Assembly: GCA_033980235.1 (NCBI GenBank)
Contig: CM067062.1
Coordinates: forward strand, 2,261,709 to 2,325,708
Direction of reading: 5' to 3'
DNA from: Diadema setosum
Taxonomy: Eukaryota > Echinodermata > Echinoidea > Diadematoida > Diadematidae
Length of the DNA: 64,000 bases
This document shows positions 1-12,654 of this stretch, in pieces (position 1 is the stretch's first letter; each line of letters opens with the position of its first letter). The notes under the pieces are model-generated. The model searched no databases. It saw only the letters and a list, made by a program, of their open reading frames with translations, and had not been told where the DNA came from. A program made the translations under genes and the position numbers.

Positions 1-326
1 ATTGCATCATGTGTAATTTACATCATTTACATCATTTTCATTGCATACTAGCTCATATTCTATTCTTGGAAATCTGTTGCTTATCTAATGAAGATGCTTT
101 GTTCTCATTAATCGCAAATTTGTAGGTGAGAATATTTTTAGAACAGATTCATTATAATTTTTGCGGTGGCTTTACTATGAGAACAGAGAATGCACATAGA
201 TATATGGTTATATCCATCATTACGTTTTTCCCTCACATTAACAACAGCAAAAAAGTGCCGCTATTTTGTAGTCCTGTACATATTGCCAGTTTAGGTGAGC
301 AGTGCCACCATGATAGGATCATAGTG
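1..326. other. A+T-rich sequence without recognised feature
   Basis: No coding potential, tRNA or repeat structure was recognised. The short open frames here have no recognisable protein character. Confidence 0.5.
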
Positions 327-720
327 AGGTATGGTGGCCGAGTGGATAAGAGCGCTCGTTTCTGAATCACAACCATGAGCGTGGTGTTGGCTCGTGGGTT
401 CGAGCCCAACAAAGCCCGATACGTTTGCCCTTCAGTACGGCACTTTGTCCACATTGCTGCTCTCCACCCAGGAGTATAAATGGGTACCCGGTGGGATGAG
501 AATGATTTTGTTGGTTGACCAAGGTTCATCAGCATGTACACGCCTGTAAAATGGCTGCGACTGGCTGGAATGCTCCCCAGGGAGTGGAGAGTGAGCACTG
601 TCAGTGCAGGTTGGAAATAATGTATCCGGTGACCTTGATAATAATGATAATCTGTAAAGCGAATAGAAATTCTTACCAGGACTGAAATGCGCTATATAAA
701 AACTAGCTATTATCATCATT
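327..720 (+). mobile_element. tRNA-derived SINE
   Basis: The 5' end reads like a class II (Leu/Ser-like) tRNA. It has an A box (TGGCCGAGTGG, about 334-344) and a B box (GGGTTCGAGCCC, 396-407). A body of about 270 bp without tRNA character follows. The 3' end, GCGCTATATAAA (689-700) followed by an ATTATC-rich tail, is a SINE/LINE-type terminus. An internal Pol III promoter joined to an unrelated body and a simple-repeat tail is the standard SINE layout. No flanking target duplication was resolved. The family name is not known to me. Confidence 0.75.
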
Positions 721-2063
721 GTTATGATTAACATGTGAAAAAAAAAATCGAACTATGCTTCCCCAGCACAAAAACGAGATTAGAAGACTTTCACCTTTTT
801 ATGGTGGTTGAAACTCATTTTAGTGAAGGTATACAAAGTCACTAGACGAGGTAAGAGCCGTTGATCTCGAATTATTCTTAGCATCTGAGAGAATGAATAT
901 TTCAAGCTGACTTGTATTATTTGAAGATATACTGGTTTAACCTTTTTTTCGGCGTACAAGTCAATCTTTTATTCAATGCCGGTATGCACTTTTAGATGCT
1001 AAATGTCGTAGTTGAAATTTACAAGAGAGGGCTTGCAAACTAGAACCGCAAAGTTTGTTATGGGAGTCTATGTCGCTGTCATTGGATGTTGTCGTCTTTT
1101 GTAATTAATCGATAAAGTGCTGGTTGCTTCATAACAGCAATAATTCCTAGTATCTGATCTATTCGAGCAGAAAGAAGCGTAGACTTCATGCTTCTGTTCT
1201 CGAGTTATTGTGACGTCATTTACTGTTCTCTCGTGTCATACATTTGGCTTGAACATTTTCAAAGATAACAATTTAATCAATTTTTTAGTCCCAATTATGA
1301 CAAGAATAGATTGGCAGTACTCTATAAAAATCATTTTTCTTTAAGACAAGTTTCAACGATGGAATCACATCATATCGTCGCAATATCTTCAATCATCAAT
1401 CAATTCTGTTAATGAAGATTATTCAATAGAAAAATGTTAAAAAATAGGGAGCATTTTCTAATACTTTTAGATGAGGCAGCTTCTTCAAAGAGGTGACGTA
1501 ATCATTATTGTTAAAGTACGAAATAAGTCCTAGTTGAGGTCACTTGCAAAGCAGAGTTCCCGCAGTTACGAAACTGATTAGAACAAGTTTCGGTGGATCT
1601 TGTGCATTTTACACATTTTGAAGCACTTAATGACTGATCAACAGTACCTGCCTCGTCTGATTCAATTATATATATCTGTAGACTATGCTTATATTTTTCA
1701 GTCTCTTTAATATTTCATATTTCGTCAATCACGATGGTTTTTTTGTTGTCTGTCAACGCTTTTCTTTCATTTATTGTCCATCTTTTCAATTGTTCCAGAC
1801 TCCGGCATCCAAGCAGTATTTGGCTGGTTTATCGTTGTGAAAAAAAAAATATAGAGCCTTTACTTCCTAAACATGTTGAATAAAATGTTTCCGTGAGGAA
1901 ATGATATTTCTCAAAGGGTTTCAAGGAGGCATATTTGTGTTTTTACTTTCCCTTATCACCCAAAGAGGATCTTAAAAAGTTTCAATCTCGGTCCAAAGGA
2001 GAAAATTAATGCACTTCATTCTATAATTTGGGAGGGGAAGAGATCATAATTATGCTAACATAT
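721..2063. other. Non-coding interval, nothing recognised
   Basis: A+T-rich sequence with scattered homopolymers. No long open frame, tRNA-like box or paired inverted repeat was found by reading. Confidence 0.5.
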
Positions 2064-2071
2064 GAATATTA

Positions 2072-2326
2072 GGGGTCATCCCTCTGGACCGACAACCACG
2101 AGTCATACAGCCCATGAGTTCGACACTAGGCAAATAAAGCCCACGAGTTCAACAGATACAACACGGGGCTTAGTGTGTCGGTCTCATGGGCCTTGTTAGC
2201 TTAGTGTCGAACTATTATATGGGCTGTATGACTCGTGAGCTTTATAACTCATGGGCTGTATGACTTGTGAGCTGTATGACTCGTGGGCTGTATGACTTGT
2301 GGGTGTCGGTCTCGTAACGTGCACCC
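2072..2326. mobile_element. Small foldback element with repeat-built arms
   Basis: The 255-bp element is flanked on both sides by the 8-bp direct repeat GAATATTA (2064-2071 and 2327-2334). The arms are inverted: GACCGACAACCACGAGTCAT on the left matches the reverse of the right end (GAGACCGACACCCACAAGTC). The right arm is a tandem run of a unit of about 20 bp built on GGGCTGTATGACTCGTG, repeated at roughly 2218-2303. The outermost bases start GGGG and end CACCC. No coding capacity is present. Tandem-repeat inverted arms plus an 8-bp duplication mark it as a foldback-class transposon. Confidence 0.75.
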
Positions 2327-2334
2327 GAATATTA

Positions 2335-3392
2335 TGACGGAGGTCCAAACATCACCACGCTTTAACATCATGTTGGTCTATACAACCTAATCTGTCCTTG
2401 CTAGAATATCCAGAGCCAGGATGGACATGTGGCCTGCGGACCAAAATCTTGACTTAGTCTTCTCAAGGAGCTATAGCTCCTTGGTCTTCTTCACAACATG
2501 TCTACCTAGCACTGTTACAATCTACTAAATTCTGGCTGATTATTTTGGCACATGAGTCTGATTGATGGGTTGGAAATAAGCAATATATATTTAGCCGAAC
2601 AGATCAAATGAATATTTGCATAATGACTGTCGATACTTCAACAAAATAGAATACCCACTCTTATTGTTCTTATGTGTTATTGATCCTAGAGTTTTACCTT
2701 ATGGTAAATATCAATTTGGGGAGGTGTTTATTTTCAACGCTTTGAATGCCTATTTTTTTGCAGTCCTGCCAGTAATTTATAGTAGTCAGATAAATATTGG
2801 TATCAATGTTTCTCAAGAGATTTAGTTATTTAGTGAAAACGATTGGAAATAAGCCGTTCACACTTTAACGTGCTTCCGTGGAAGACTAATTTAATACCTT
2901 GTAAAGATATCATGAGTATAGTCTTTCCACAGAACTAACAGAGATAAAAGGAGAGTACGAAAATGTAACTTATTTTATTCGTATCATCCAATAAATCCAC
3001 TGGTCAGTGGGGATATGGTATTTTCTCATTGTTTGTTGTGCAATCACTGAATGGGACTTTCATTTAAACTAATGTGATTCTGCCTATGTAGCTGAAATTT
3101 GGGTTATTTCTTTCGCTGTCCATCGTTGAAGTAAGTCACAGCACAATCCAGGTACGGAGTATAGCTACCACACGAGGATTTGATGCTATGTTCCCTTGAC
3201 ATGCTTGATATGGTTAGTATATATCTTGGCATTATATTCAACGACATCATCGAATCATCTTCATCTTATATATGTTGTAGATGATGTCACAGAAATCTAA
3301 AAAAAAATAAAAAAATAAATAAAGAAAAAATCCACAATCTGCAAGTTCAAATTATTCATATTCTACACGACGAATTCCCATGGAATATAAAT
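2335..3392. other. Non-coding interval, nothing recognised
   Basis: Low G+C sequence. A 69-codon open frame at 2616-2825 has no recognisable motif and an unremarkable, hydrophobic-rich composition expected of A+T-rich DNA. It is not called as a gene. Confidence 0.5.
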
Positions 3393-3640
3393 GAAGGGTT
3401 TGTTTGCAAAAACCGATAAGTCCATATTTGCCAAATGGAGATATTTGCGCTTAAAGGTCAAGAAAAATAAAGAGAATAATAAGAAAAATTTGTGCTTCTT
3501 TTGACCATACCTTCCAAAATGTACCTTTATATGTGGTGACCAATATATCATTTAAAAGGTATTATTTTGTACTTTATGACAGAGACCGTACTTCAAAATC
3601 TTCAAAAATGGACTTATCGGTTTTTGCAAACAAACTCTTC
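3393..3640. repeat. Inverted-repeat (MITE-like) unit
   Basis: A 37-bp arm at 3393-3429 (containing TTTGCAAAAACCGATAAGTC) is repeated in inverted orientation at 3604-3640, with about 170 bp of unrelated sequence between. This looks like a short non-autonomous DNA element. No target duplication was identified. Confidence 0.55.
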
Positions 3641-6479
3641 AAATTTTCAAAGAACCGTTGTGTCATTTTTGTAATGATAAAAACTCGCGATAAATTTGAA
3701 ACAGTCTAAGTTTGACACTGTAAAACTTACGTGTGAAGTCCTGACCAAAACAGCCACCCCCTCCCCCTCCCTCCCCCCCCCCCCCCCCGAAAAAAAAAAA
3801 CACACAAAAAGAAATCAGTCTGGCAATGTCGGATTTACCATTCGAGATGAATCTACAAACTGAATACATTTAAAATTATGTACTCACTCAGTACATGAAC
3901 ATTATTATGAACGACTAAATGAAATATAACAAAACAACACTCAAAACCAACAACAACAAACAGACAAAAAAAAAAAGAACTCACATGTCAGCTACAAACA
4001 AACATGGCATCGGAAAAAAAAAATGCCTATTCAAATTGGAAGCACCCTGCTGTTAAGAATGTTCCTGCTCTTGATGACGACGGAGATGGTGACGGTAACG
4101 ATGAGGATAATGATGACGATAACTAATTTGTGATGATGGCGATGATGATTCGTGATATTGCTGGTCTTGAGGGTGGTAATGGAAATGATATTTAAGAACA
4201 GGTGTTATCGAATTTTAATGACGATGGCAATGATAATGATAATAAAAGATGATGATAATGATGCTGATGATAGTGATGTCATGATGACGATAATAATGAT
4301 GACATTGATGATAATGATGGGATGGTGATGATGAGAACGACAATGATGTTGATAGTTCGGTATGATAAGATTCGATTTATTTTTCCATAATACATGAAAT
4401 CATGAATAAGGACACATAGATGGAACAATACTAAGAAAAAGCAAAAAATGTAAGCCATACATATCAAGAAAGTTCCATTTAAATTGGCCACAAAAAAAAA
4501 AAAAATGATAAGGTAAACCACGAGGGAAAAATTAAAAAAAAAAGACACAGCTTGTAAAGTAGGCCTATAGGTTTCTCAGAGACTGATGACGTAATGACCG
4601 GAAGTACGGAAAATTGTCATAATGTATAGTCACCGGAACATTTTGTCTTCCTTCACAAAAGTTTTTCAGTGTCTGTGTGTATGTGTGTGTGTGTGTGTGT
4701 GGGGGGGGGGGGGGGGCTGCGAGACCGGCCGGAGAGCGTGTCAAGGTTAAGACCCCCCACCCCCCCCCCCCCCCCCCCCTCCGCCGCGCTTAGACGGGAA
4801 GAATATGAGTGCGGAATCTTCTGCTTTGGCTGCAGCCCCCCCCCCCCCCTCCCCGTTCCGTGGCCCCTGAAAGTGACTGAATAATTCTATACATACACTG
4901 AAACAAACTGTGCGCATTGTTTGGTGTGAGAATACAATATTAATTGTTTACCACAAGATGTAGATAACTATACGGTATATATTATAGAGAATAATGCATT
5001 TCAACGTCGGGAGAATAGTGACATGTAATGCGTATGCTCATACTATTTTAATAGTATTTCAGTTTGCTTTACGAAAAAAAAATGAAATGGCTTGTTAATT
5101 GATTTCCATCTGATAGTAAGGATACCAAATAAGGGACCTGCAGTGAAAACTAGTGTTTTTTGCAGGAACTATTTTTCTCGACAGTACAGTAATGATGAAA
5201 ATTGTAATTTCTATCCCCCCCCCCCAAAAAAAAAAAAAAATAGATGCTGCTACTAGAAGTTATTGTTTTTGCATTTTAGACATCGGGGTTCCTATGTGAG
5301 AATGATATATATCACTTGATTACCTCACAATGATAAATTTGATGGAGATTATTCACTGACAGCACTGTGTATGATCCAAATTGCTTTCATCTTCTTCTTG
5401 TGATAATAATCATGATAATCACAACTACAACATTTAGCATCATCACAATGATAAAAAATGATAATATTGTTGTTGAATTCGGCATCTCAATTGTAAAAAA
5501 AAAAATAGCAAATTAGGACTAATCAGTAATTGACTTTCATTTGTTTTTGTGTTGTTTATTTCTTTGTTTGTTTTTTGTTTGTTTTTTCTTTTTCTTCTTG
5601 AAACTAAATTGTCTAATAGACCAGTTCGGAGTTAGTTCATGGGCACATTGGTACGACTGACCTTTCTTTGTTTTTTCTCAGTCGGTTTGGGGCACTTCAC
5701 TCGTTTTCAGAGCGACGTAAGGCATAAGCTTTACGTAACAATTTATGGGATTCATCAATCCTGTTCAAACAAGGATGACCAGAATGATCCGTCAATCAAC
5801 ACTTGGGAAAGCATCCATTTCATTAATTTACATTGAATGTATCAACAATCTCTTTCTATCGATATTGCCAAATACCACTTTTGCTGTCAGGTGAATGTGT
5901 TGGCAAGCAGCATTTATAAGGAGTACAATAATTATTACATCGCAGATGCTTATCCCAGTGAATTCAAACACCAACATGCCTGTTGGTACGAATTACCATT
6001 TTTCTGCTCATGCGCAAAGTGGAACTGGCTTGTTGTGCGATTACGACAATTTTATCAGAAGAGAACTCCGATTTCCCTTGATGAAAGACTATACAGCAAA
6101 GTTTGATGGACCTCCCTCGGTTCGGCCCTATTCACTCGGCTGATTGACATGTATTGTAAGCGATATAGCCACTATCGACCTCCACGAAAGATCAATGGCG
6201 ATGGCATATCACGTGTTAACAATGCAAGTGGAGGTGTCTGCTCTTGAAGGGAAGGTTACGTTGCATTATTAGCAGGAGTTCAATCATCCTGCGGCCGAGG
6301 TGGTGGTATAGCATCGGCTTTTAGCAAGGACTCCAGCATATCAATCTCAATTTCTGCGCAGCACTTTCACCGCAACTCTCCCAAATTCATAGACGCAGAT
6401 AATAGTGTGATAGCAGACAGATATCTACTGTATGCATAATGTAGGTACAGATACAGATATAGATACATGTGTAGATGCT
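3641..6479. other. Low-complexity non-coding region
   Basis: The region contains a C/G homopolymer block near 3758-3788, a degenerate GAT/ATG trinucleotide tract (about 4070-4330), a (TG)n run passing into poly-G at 4676-4716, poly-C runs at about 4752-4780 and 4836-4850, and an A-run at about 5225-5240. Open frames at 5639-5836, 5837-6106 and 5895-6143 overlap one another and show no domain. No gene is called. Confidence 0.6.
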
Positions 6480-6553
6480 AGGAGATAGATAGATGAATAG
6501 ATAGATATATAGATATATAGATAGATAGATATATAGATAGATAGATAGATATT
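6480..6553. repeat. (GATA)n microsatellite
   Basis: Imperfect tandem GATA/ATAG tetranucleotides. The open frames that cross it on the minus strand (runs of Ile, Tyr, Leu, Ser) are artefacts of the repeat. Confidence 0.9.
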
Positions 6554-6768
6554 GATATAATATACATGTACTATGTACAGCTGCAGTACATACAATAAAA
6601 GGTACTGAGAACATTCGCAGACAAATAAAAAGTAGTATTTTGTAGTTCTAGCTAAGTAGAAAATGTATGGGTATCCATCCGCTACAAAGCCTACACACAA
6701 TCCCTTGTTACACACATCCTGCTACACACACAACAAATAGAAATACCCATATCCTCTTTTTCCCCTAC

Positions 6769-6792
6769 ACACACACACACACACACACACAC
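6769..6792. repeat. (CA)n microsatellite
   Basis: An uninterrupted CA dinucleotide run of about 24 bp inside a broader CA/ACAC-rich stretch (6700-6840). Confidence 0.9.
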
Positions 6793-7189
6793 CATACACA
6801 TTCCAAAAATACTTGTACATGTGAGCTCACACATACACATAAAGGATGAAAAAAAAAAAGTTAACTTCAGTTCAAAGGAGATGAAACAGGCATACAGTAT
6901 ACGTGTGTAAATGCACTCCCGAGTATATACTATAGAGATAGAAAATGGAGACAGAAAATCTATGTGCATACATACACAATATGAAAAACACAGAAAATGA
7001 CCATTGCTGTATTGATTTTTTGTTTTTTGTTTTGCTTCAAGAGTATGATACACTCCTTTATTCCTGGCAATATGTTTCCAGTCCTTATGCTGAGCTTGAA
7101 TTCACTCTCATACATCTCTTTTCACCTCCTCCCCACAAAACCAACAAACCAAATTCTTGGAGGTGGAGGTCCATACAATGCTTGTGATC

Positions 7190-9749
7190 AAATATTATCA
7201 TAATGATATAATACAGAATACCAGTGTGTTTAAAGTGCAATCACTGTACACTGTAAAGTTAAAATACATGTACTTCAAGGCCTCTGTTTTAACATGATTA
7301 ACACTTTTAAATTTTTACAATACACCGACAAGGTGAGATTATAAAATGCTCATGATGACAATTAATCATTCTTTATGAGCCATGGGCTACTGTAAAAGTG
7401 GAAATTTTAGTACGAGTATTTTCTTTCTTGCTCAGTTGGGTAAAATCAATTTTGCATATTTTTAATTCCACAGGATGAAAGAGATTACATATGACATACA
7501 ATATAAACGTATTACATGTAAACATACTTTCATGGTTTTACTTTCCTGCTAGCCTTTCATGTTATGCAAGATGTGTAAAAATTTCTCACTGCACAAATTT
7601 CCACTTTACAGTGTGTTATTCTTTTGAGATTCTGGCAAGAAAACATTAATAATAATTTATTTATGAAAAACCACATCAATCAATGTACTTGTACACAATG
7701 TGCACTGTTTTCATTGAGCTTGGGTATATAATGTACACTGAAGCATACACCACAAATGGCACACAAGTGTATGTTGGTAAAGGCATACAGCTATACAAAG
7801 GTTATTGGAATGGTGATGCCATGCGTATCATAGCAACATGTTAGGAGGACAAGAATATCAATGAGTATAATTCATGTTATAACAACAATGTTGCATACAT
7901 TTTAAATTTGTTACTCATGGGGTAGAGTGGGGTAAAAAAAAAATGCTTTCAAGGGAACTTACTGGAGTTGAGCAAATATTTCTCGGACTAAAATATCATA
8001 TATATCCCACCATGGACCCTAGGGTCCATGATCCCACTATCCTTATCAGACTTGTCTATGATGATAAAAATGATACATGAATTTACATGCGAAGCAAACG
8101 GATCTGTGGGGAACTGTATGTTATTACTGTATGACTGCACGCTGGACCCAAAATATCTTGCACTGTCCATAGGGCTACAATTGCAGGCCAGGTGCACACA
8201 AAATAAAAGCTAGGTGAATGTGTCATTTCTTCGTCCTACGATTTTGCTCACTTAAAACCCAACCAAACAAGGGTAGTTCAACCATTTCTATGAACATTTC
8301 ACAAGAGCATGTTGCTTTACTGTCACATTACAAGCGTAGAATAACATCTTCTGTTTTAAAGTGCAAAACTTACATGGCAGCACATACACATGCATTACTT
8401 GTTCCTCAATAACTACATGTATGCATTGAACATTTCGTACACCTATACAAAAGGTGTGTAACGTCATATCTGAAAATCGAATGTGTCAGAAAATCAACCT
8501 CCACGGTTGCCCTTAAATGTATTTATAATAAATTGTCTCAACAAATACATACCAACACAGCAATTCCACTCTAGAACACAAGCAGAATATGTTCCTTAAA
8601 TGTTAAATACACTGTATCATACCATCACACTGAGGTCAAAACATGGTGATTTCATGTGACAAATAATCTACATGAAAGAGAAAATGCTTGGCCTTTCCTC
8701 TAGTGACTAATAATGATCTTGCATCAACTTGCACTGCAAAGCTTATTACTGTCTGTATTTAGCAATTCAGATTGACAAGTCCATTGCCGAGGAAAACGGG
8801 TATGCAGACTTACTGAACACGTTTTCTCTCCTGACATTATTATGGCATTGTGGCTAACGAAAGACAAACTGGAAATAATCAATTTTAGGAGAAACATGAA
8901 GTACTTTGTACATGTACAGTGTTGACAAAACGTAAAACTTGGCAATGCACTAACAACAAAATTCCACATCACACTTGTACTTGCACTATTCAATCACAAA
9001 AATCACATGATGCACTAAAAAGAAAGAACAATCTTCTGAGAACAAGAAACTGAAGCCAGGTATAGTTATGATGACTGGGACCCCTTGCAACACAATGCAT
9101 TTATATGGACTTTATCTAGTATTGTACTGTTTAATGAATATAAGTCCAAACTGGACTTCTACAATGCTTGCTTCCAAAGGAAGAACACCAAAACGGGGCT
9201 CAAATTGCAATTCTGCCATGACATTCATTTATGATTTTTTTTTTTTTGCCTTTTCTGCTCATTTGTTATTTCTTTTCATGTTTTGGGTTTGTTTTTGTTT
9301 TTCTGCTACATTTTTAGTTTAAATACAAATGATCCGTAAAAATTAGAATTGAACACATGATCAGGTCCATGTACGATCATCATCTGGTAGTTGTCAAACT
9401 TTTAGTCTTATTTGATAACAATTAATGCCCTTTATCCAACCTCTACTTGAAAATTTGCCTGACAAGAATCATAAAATCTGATATAAGAACATGAAAAACA
9501 TGCACATGACAAATTAAATTCTGTTAACTGCTTCAGACTCACTTGACATGAACTCAACTGTCCTGTAAATACTTGGCAGTACTTGGCAGTACACGTACCT
9601 GCACCATGAATACAATTAATAGAATTGTAATTATGGAATCAAGGTGTTTTTGCACACAAGGTGAATAATGATTATAAGCATTTAAGTCATCTACAAAATC
9701 ACTCATATGGTTTTGTAGGAAAAAAAAAGAGTAAGAGTTGGGACTCTAT
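7190..9749 (-). other. Non-coding DNA 3' of the CCDC92-like gene; candidate 3'UTR
   Basis: There is no coding frame in the 2.5 kb downstream (minus-strand sense) of the CCDC92-like stop codon. On the minus strand the canonical AATAAA hexamer occurs at 7661-7656 and 7062-7057; I noticed none closer to the stop. A long A+T-rich 3'UTR ending near one of these is plausible. Transcription is inferred, not shown. Confidence 0.35.
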
Positions 9750-11731
9750 TTAGTCCGTGTGAACTGGTGAATGGTTTGGTGATCTCAAGGTACTGTCCAC
9801 TTTAAAGGGCTTCTCTATAGCCAGTGTAGCAATCTCAGCAGACATGGCATATTCTCTAGAGACAGAGTCGTGGGGTGCAATGGGTGGCAAGATGGCAGGT
9901 GCAGGTTTAACTTCTACTTCCTTCCCAGTCGGATCGACATGGGCAATGAATGCGGCAACGTCCCTCACGACCTCGTCCCGCTGGCGGTATCCGGGACTGG
10001 CCGGGCTCACCTGACGAATCCGGCTGAACATGTGAGATTGCACTTGGTTTGGCGGGGGTGCACTCTCCCGTCGGACGTGCCTATTGGTACGCACATGCGC
10101 CCCAGGCACGGGACCATTCCCTGTGCGCAGGTTGAAGCGCCTCACTCGGGGTGGGGCAGGCTCCTTGGGCGGGGCTGGGCTGGAGATTCTCTCTGGAGGT
10201 TCAGCACGAGCAGTCTGATCATCTGGATGGCCTTGCTGCTTGAGTTTCAGCTGGTGAAGCTGTGTTGTCAGGTATGCTATTGTTCCCGAACGCTGATCTA
10301 GTTCAGCTGTTAGGACCATAACTCTCTGACCCTTTTCAGCAAGCTCCCCCTGGTATGCCTTCTCACGCTCTTTCATTTGGAGTTCAAAATCACTGCATTT
10401 TTGACTGTATGAATCTCTTTCTTTGCTTAACTGATTGCACTGCTTCTCTTTAGACTCCAACTTCTCCTTCAATGATGAGATTTCACTTGTGTATTGCTCT
10501 GAAAAATGAGAAAACAGATCAGACATTAATATATTTCATTCCCACTTGGAAATGCAGAATGAATACATGTACATCACACATAACACTGCTTTGTCAAGAT
10601 AGGGAGGCAGGCTAAATGATTTCACAGACATATGTTTGCAATGAACTGATAAAATAATGAAAATGAACTACAAATGAAGTTTTCACTAGCTGTGATACAC
10701 CAGCATACAACTGTACCTTTTAAAATGTTTTGCTACTTCGGCAGAATAACAAAGGTTATTGTTCATGCAAGGTCATACTACATGCAGGTTCTACCTTTGA
10801 AAAGAAAAATATTTGGATTCCACACAAATAATGAGACCTTTGAGTGTCCTGTGCTTCAAATTGCAACAAACACTTGAAACCTGATCTGGCTATCACAGTG
10901 GATACAGACTGGAACAAGCATGTTACACGTTTGCTTAGTCACAGGGTTATAACAAACCTAACAATAACATCTACAAAGGAGACTTAGACCAAGTTTACAG
11001 CCCGGCCTCAATTGCGCGGCCGAGCCTCGCAATTTTGTCCGTTTACACTGCTGGGCTCGGCCGCGTTTTTAATTCAAACCTTTCAATATTTTGTCGTAGT
11101 GGCGCTCTGCTTGTAAACAAACGCAATTTGGTATTGTCTGGTTTTCAGACCCTTTGCCAACTGAATTCTGTGGCGACGAAGTTGGGCAAAGGCCTTTGCC
11201 GAAGGAAAAATCCTTTGCAGGACAAAACCACCTTAAACTATACTAGTTTTCGACGTTTAAGGGGTTAATATCCTGAATAGCGAAATAATACAGGCAGAGG
11301 GTTTGGAAGCCAGACTAAAATTGGCCGTGCATTTGGCCCAGTTTGCATTTACACCAAGAAAAGGCCGGGCTCGGCCGTGGCAGAGCCGTGGCCAAGACCA
11401 CCTCCAGAGTGTGGCCAAATGCGAGGCCAATTTTGGCCTTTGCCTTTAGCCTTTTGCGCGTTTACACTGAAATGAAGGTGGGCTCGGCCGCGGCTCGCAC
11501 TGTAAACGTCTCTTGTCTCATTGTCTCATTGTCTCTTGCTAGACAGCAGGGTGTCTTACCTTCATCCACATCATCACTCTTCATGGCAAGTTCAAAGGTC
11601 AGTTCGGCACATTTCTTCTGCAGCTTGTGCAGCTCCTGGTGGAGCGCCTGGAGCGTCTTGGCGTGCTCCTGCTGCATGAAGAGGATGGAGCTCTCAGCAT
11701 TCCTCAGCTTCACTTCGATTGGAGCGGCCAT
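9750..11731 (-). CDS. CCDC92: CCDC92-like coiled-coil protein (306 aa)
   Basis: Two coding exons, 11731-11560 and 10498-9750, join in phase (G|AG forming a Glu codon) across a GT-AG intron (donor GTAAGA at 11559-11554, acceptor TTTTTCAG at 10499) to give 306 codons plus TAA. Vertebrate CCDC92 is about 330 aa. The N-terminal half is a charged heptad-type coiled coil (about residues 5-130). Two signature segments match the family: ILFMQQEHAKTLQALHQEL in exon 1 and LTAELDQRSGTIAYLTTQLH in exon 2. The C-terminal half is Pro/Arg-rich and probably disordered, and it ends with a conserved-looking LPPIAPHDS. In mammals CCDC92 is reported as a centriole/cilium-associated partner of CEP164; a centrosomal role here is inferred from the family. 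The start is MAAP at 11731, matching a conserved internal MAAT of human CCDC92. The frame stays open upstream to an acceptor (TTTCAG at 11742), so an upstream exon could add residues as in the longer human form. Confidence 0.88.
10993..11507. mobile_element. GC-rich inverted-repeat element in the CCDC92-like intron
   Basis: The ends are inverted (GTTTACAG at 10993 and CTGTAAAC ending at 11507). Both subterminal zones repeat GTTTACACTG and GGGCTCGGCCGCG in opposite orientation. The interior is full of GGCC/TTGGCC words and is far richer in G+C than the surrounding intron. It is likely a MITE. Its right end lies about 50 bp from the exon 1 donor. Confidence 0.6.
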
Positions 11732-11841
11732 TGCAATTTGACTGAAATGAGACATTAATGGACGTTTTCATGCAGATCTGTAAACCCATTTTTATACATT
11801 AGAACTACAATGAGTATAAGTCACACGCCTCAAACAAAAAT

Positions 11842-12114
11842 CATGTTTGAAATAAAATGCTATTTCTGCTTACTGATTTACTCCAATTTACATCTACAGT
11901 GTCAGCATGTTTGAGAGCACAAACATGTACATGTAGACCACACAGCCTCATAGGTATGTACAGTTTACATCTAAGATCTACCTATGTGAGAATATGTGGT
12001 CTACATGTTACAATGTACATGTACAGTGTATATGTTTGTGCCATCAAACATGCTTACACTGTAGATGTAGAGTAAATCAGTAAGCAGAAATAGCATTTCA
12101 TTTCAAACAACATG
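11842..12114. repeat. Large near-perfect inverted repeat upstream of the CCDC92-like exon
   Basis: An arm of about 115 bp starting CATGTTTGAAATAAAATGCT is repeated in inverse order, ending at 12114 (AGCATTTCATTTCAAACAACATG read outward). The arms include AGTAAATCAGTAAGCAGAAA and its complement and leave a short central spacer around 11975. RNA or single-stranded DNA from it would form a long hairpin. It is most simply a foldback/MITE insertion about 90 bp from the first coding exon. Confidence 0.75.
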
Positions 12115-12186
12115 CACTGATTTCTACTACTATTTTTTCTGAGTTATTCTGATACGATCTGTGGATATGGTATAGAAAGATCTAAT

Positions 12187-12654
12187 GTCAATTACCGTAT
12201 AGTCGCCACTTGTGTGCATTTCCTATGCACTTCTGCTGTTCTGGGTTGACGAACTAACGATAGGCACTGAATTAGTTCGCCTCCCACAGCGCGCCACGTA
12301 TTATTAGTGCGTGTGTTATACACACACTTCAATGTAGGATGCATTGTGCATCATCGCGTCTGAAAAACTGTGTTAATTTGCCACCTGAAATCCATTCTAA
12401 ATCAAACACATCCTTGCATTAAAAATGGTTTTGTCACCTGTTACATTTGGTGAAATACATTTGGATTACAATTATTTGTGTTTTTACGGAGAAAAAAGGT
12501 GAATTAGGAATGTATTTTGTGAGCACTGAAAATCCGTCGCCCCAGCTGATCTCCAATCGCGGCGCGCATTATCATGATTATACTGTAGGCCCTACCATGC
12601 GATATGCGATGTGAATGTCTGGCGACTTTAGGTAGTGGCGACATGGTAATTGAC
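12187..12654. mobile_element. MITE-like element with GTCAATTACC ends
   Basis: GTCAATTACC at 12187 is inverted at 12645-12654 (GGTAATTGAC). The following GTCGCCAC words match on both arms with small gaps. The interior is non-coding. The repeated ends support a short DNA transposon; family and target duplication are unresolved. Confidence 0.5.

Noticed and set aside
5639..6143. Possible small gene with a signal-peptide-like start
   Set aside because: Three overlapping frames, none with a recognisable domain, no plausible splice partners, and the hydrophobic start is expected from TTT/CTT-rich DNA.
9870..10301. Plus-strand open frame of 143 codons
   Set aside because: It is the antisense shadow of the CCDC92-like second exon.
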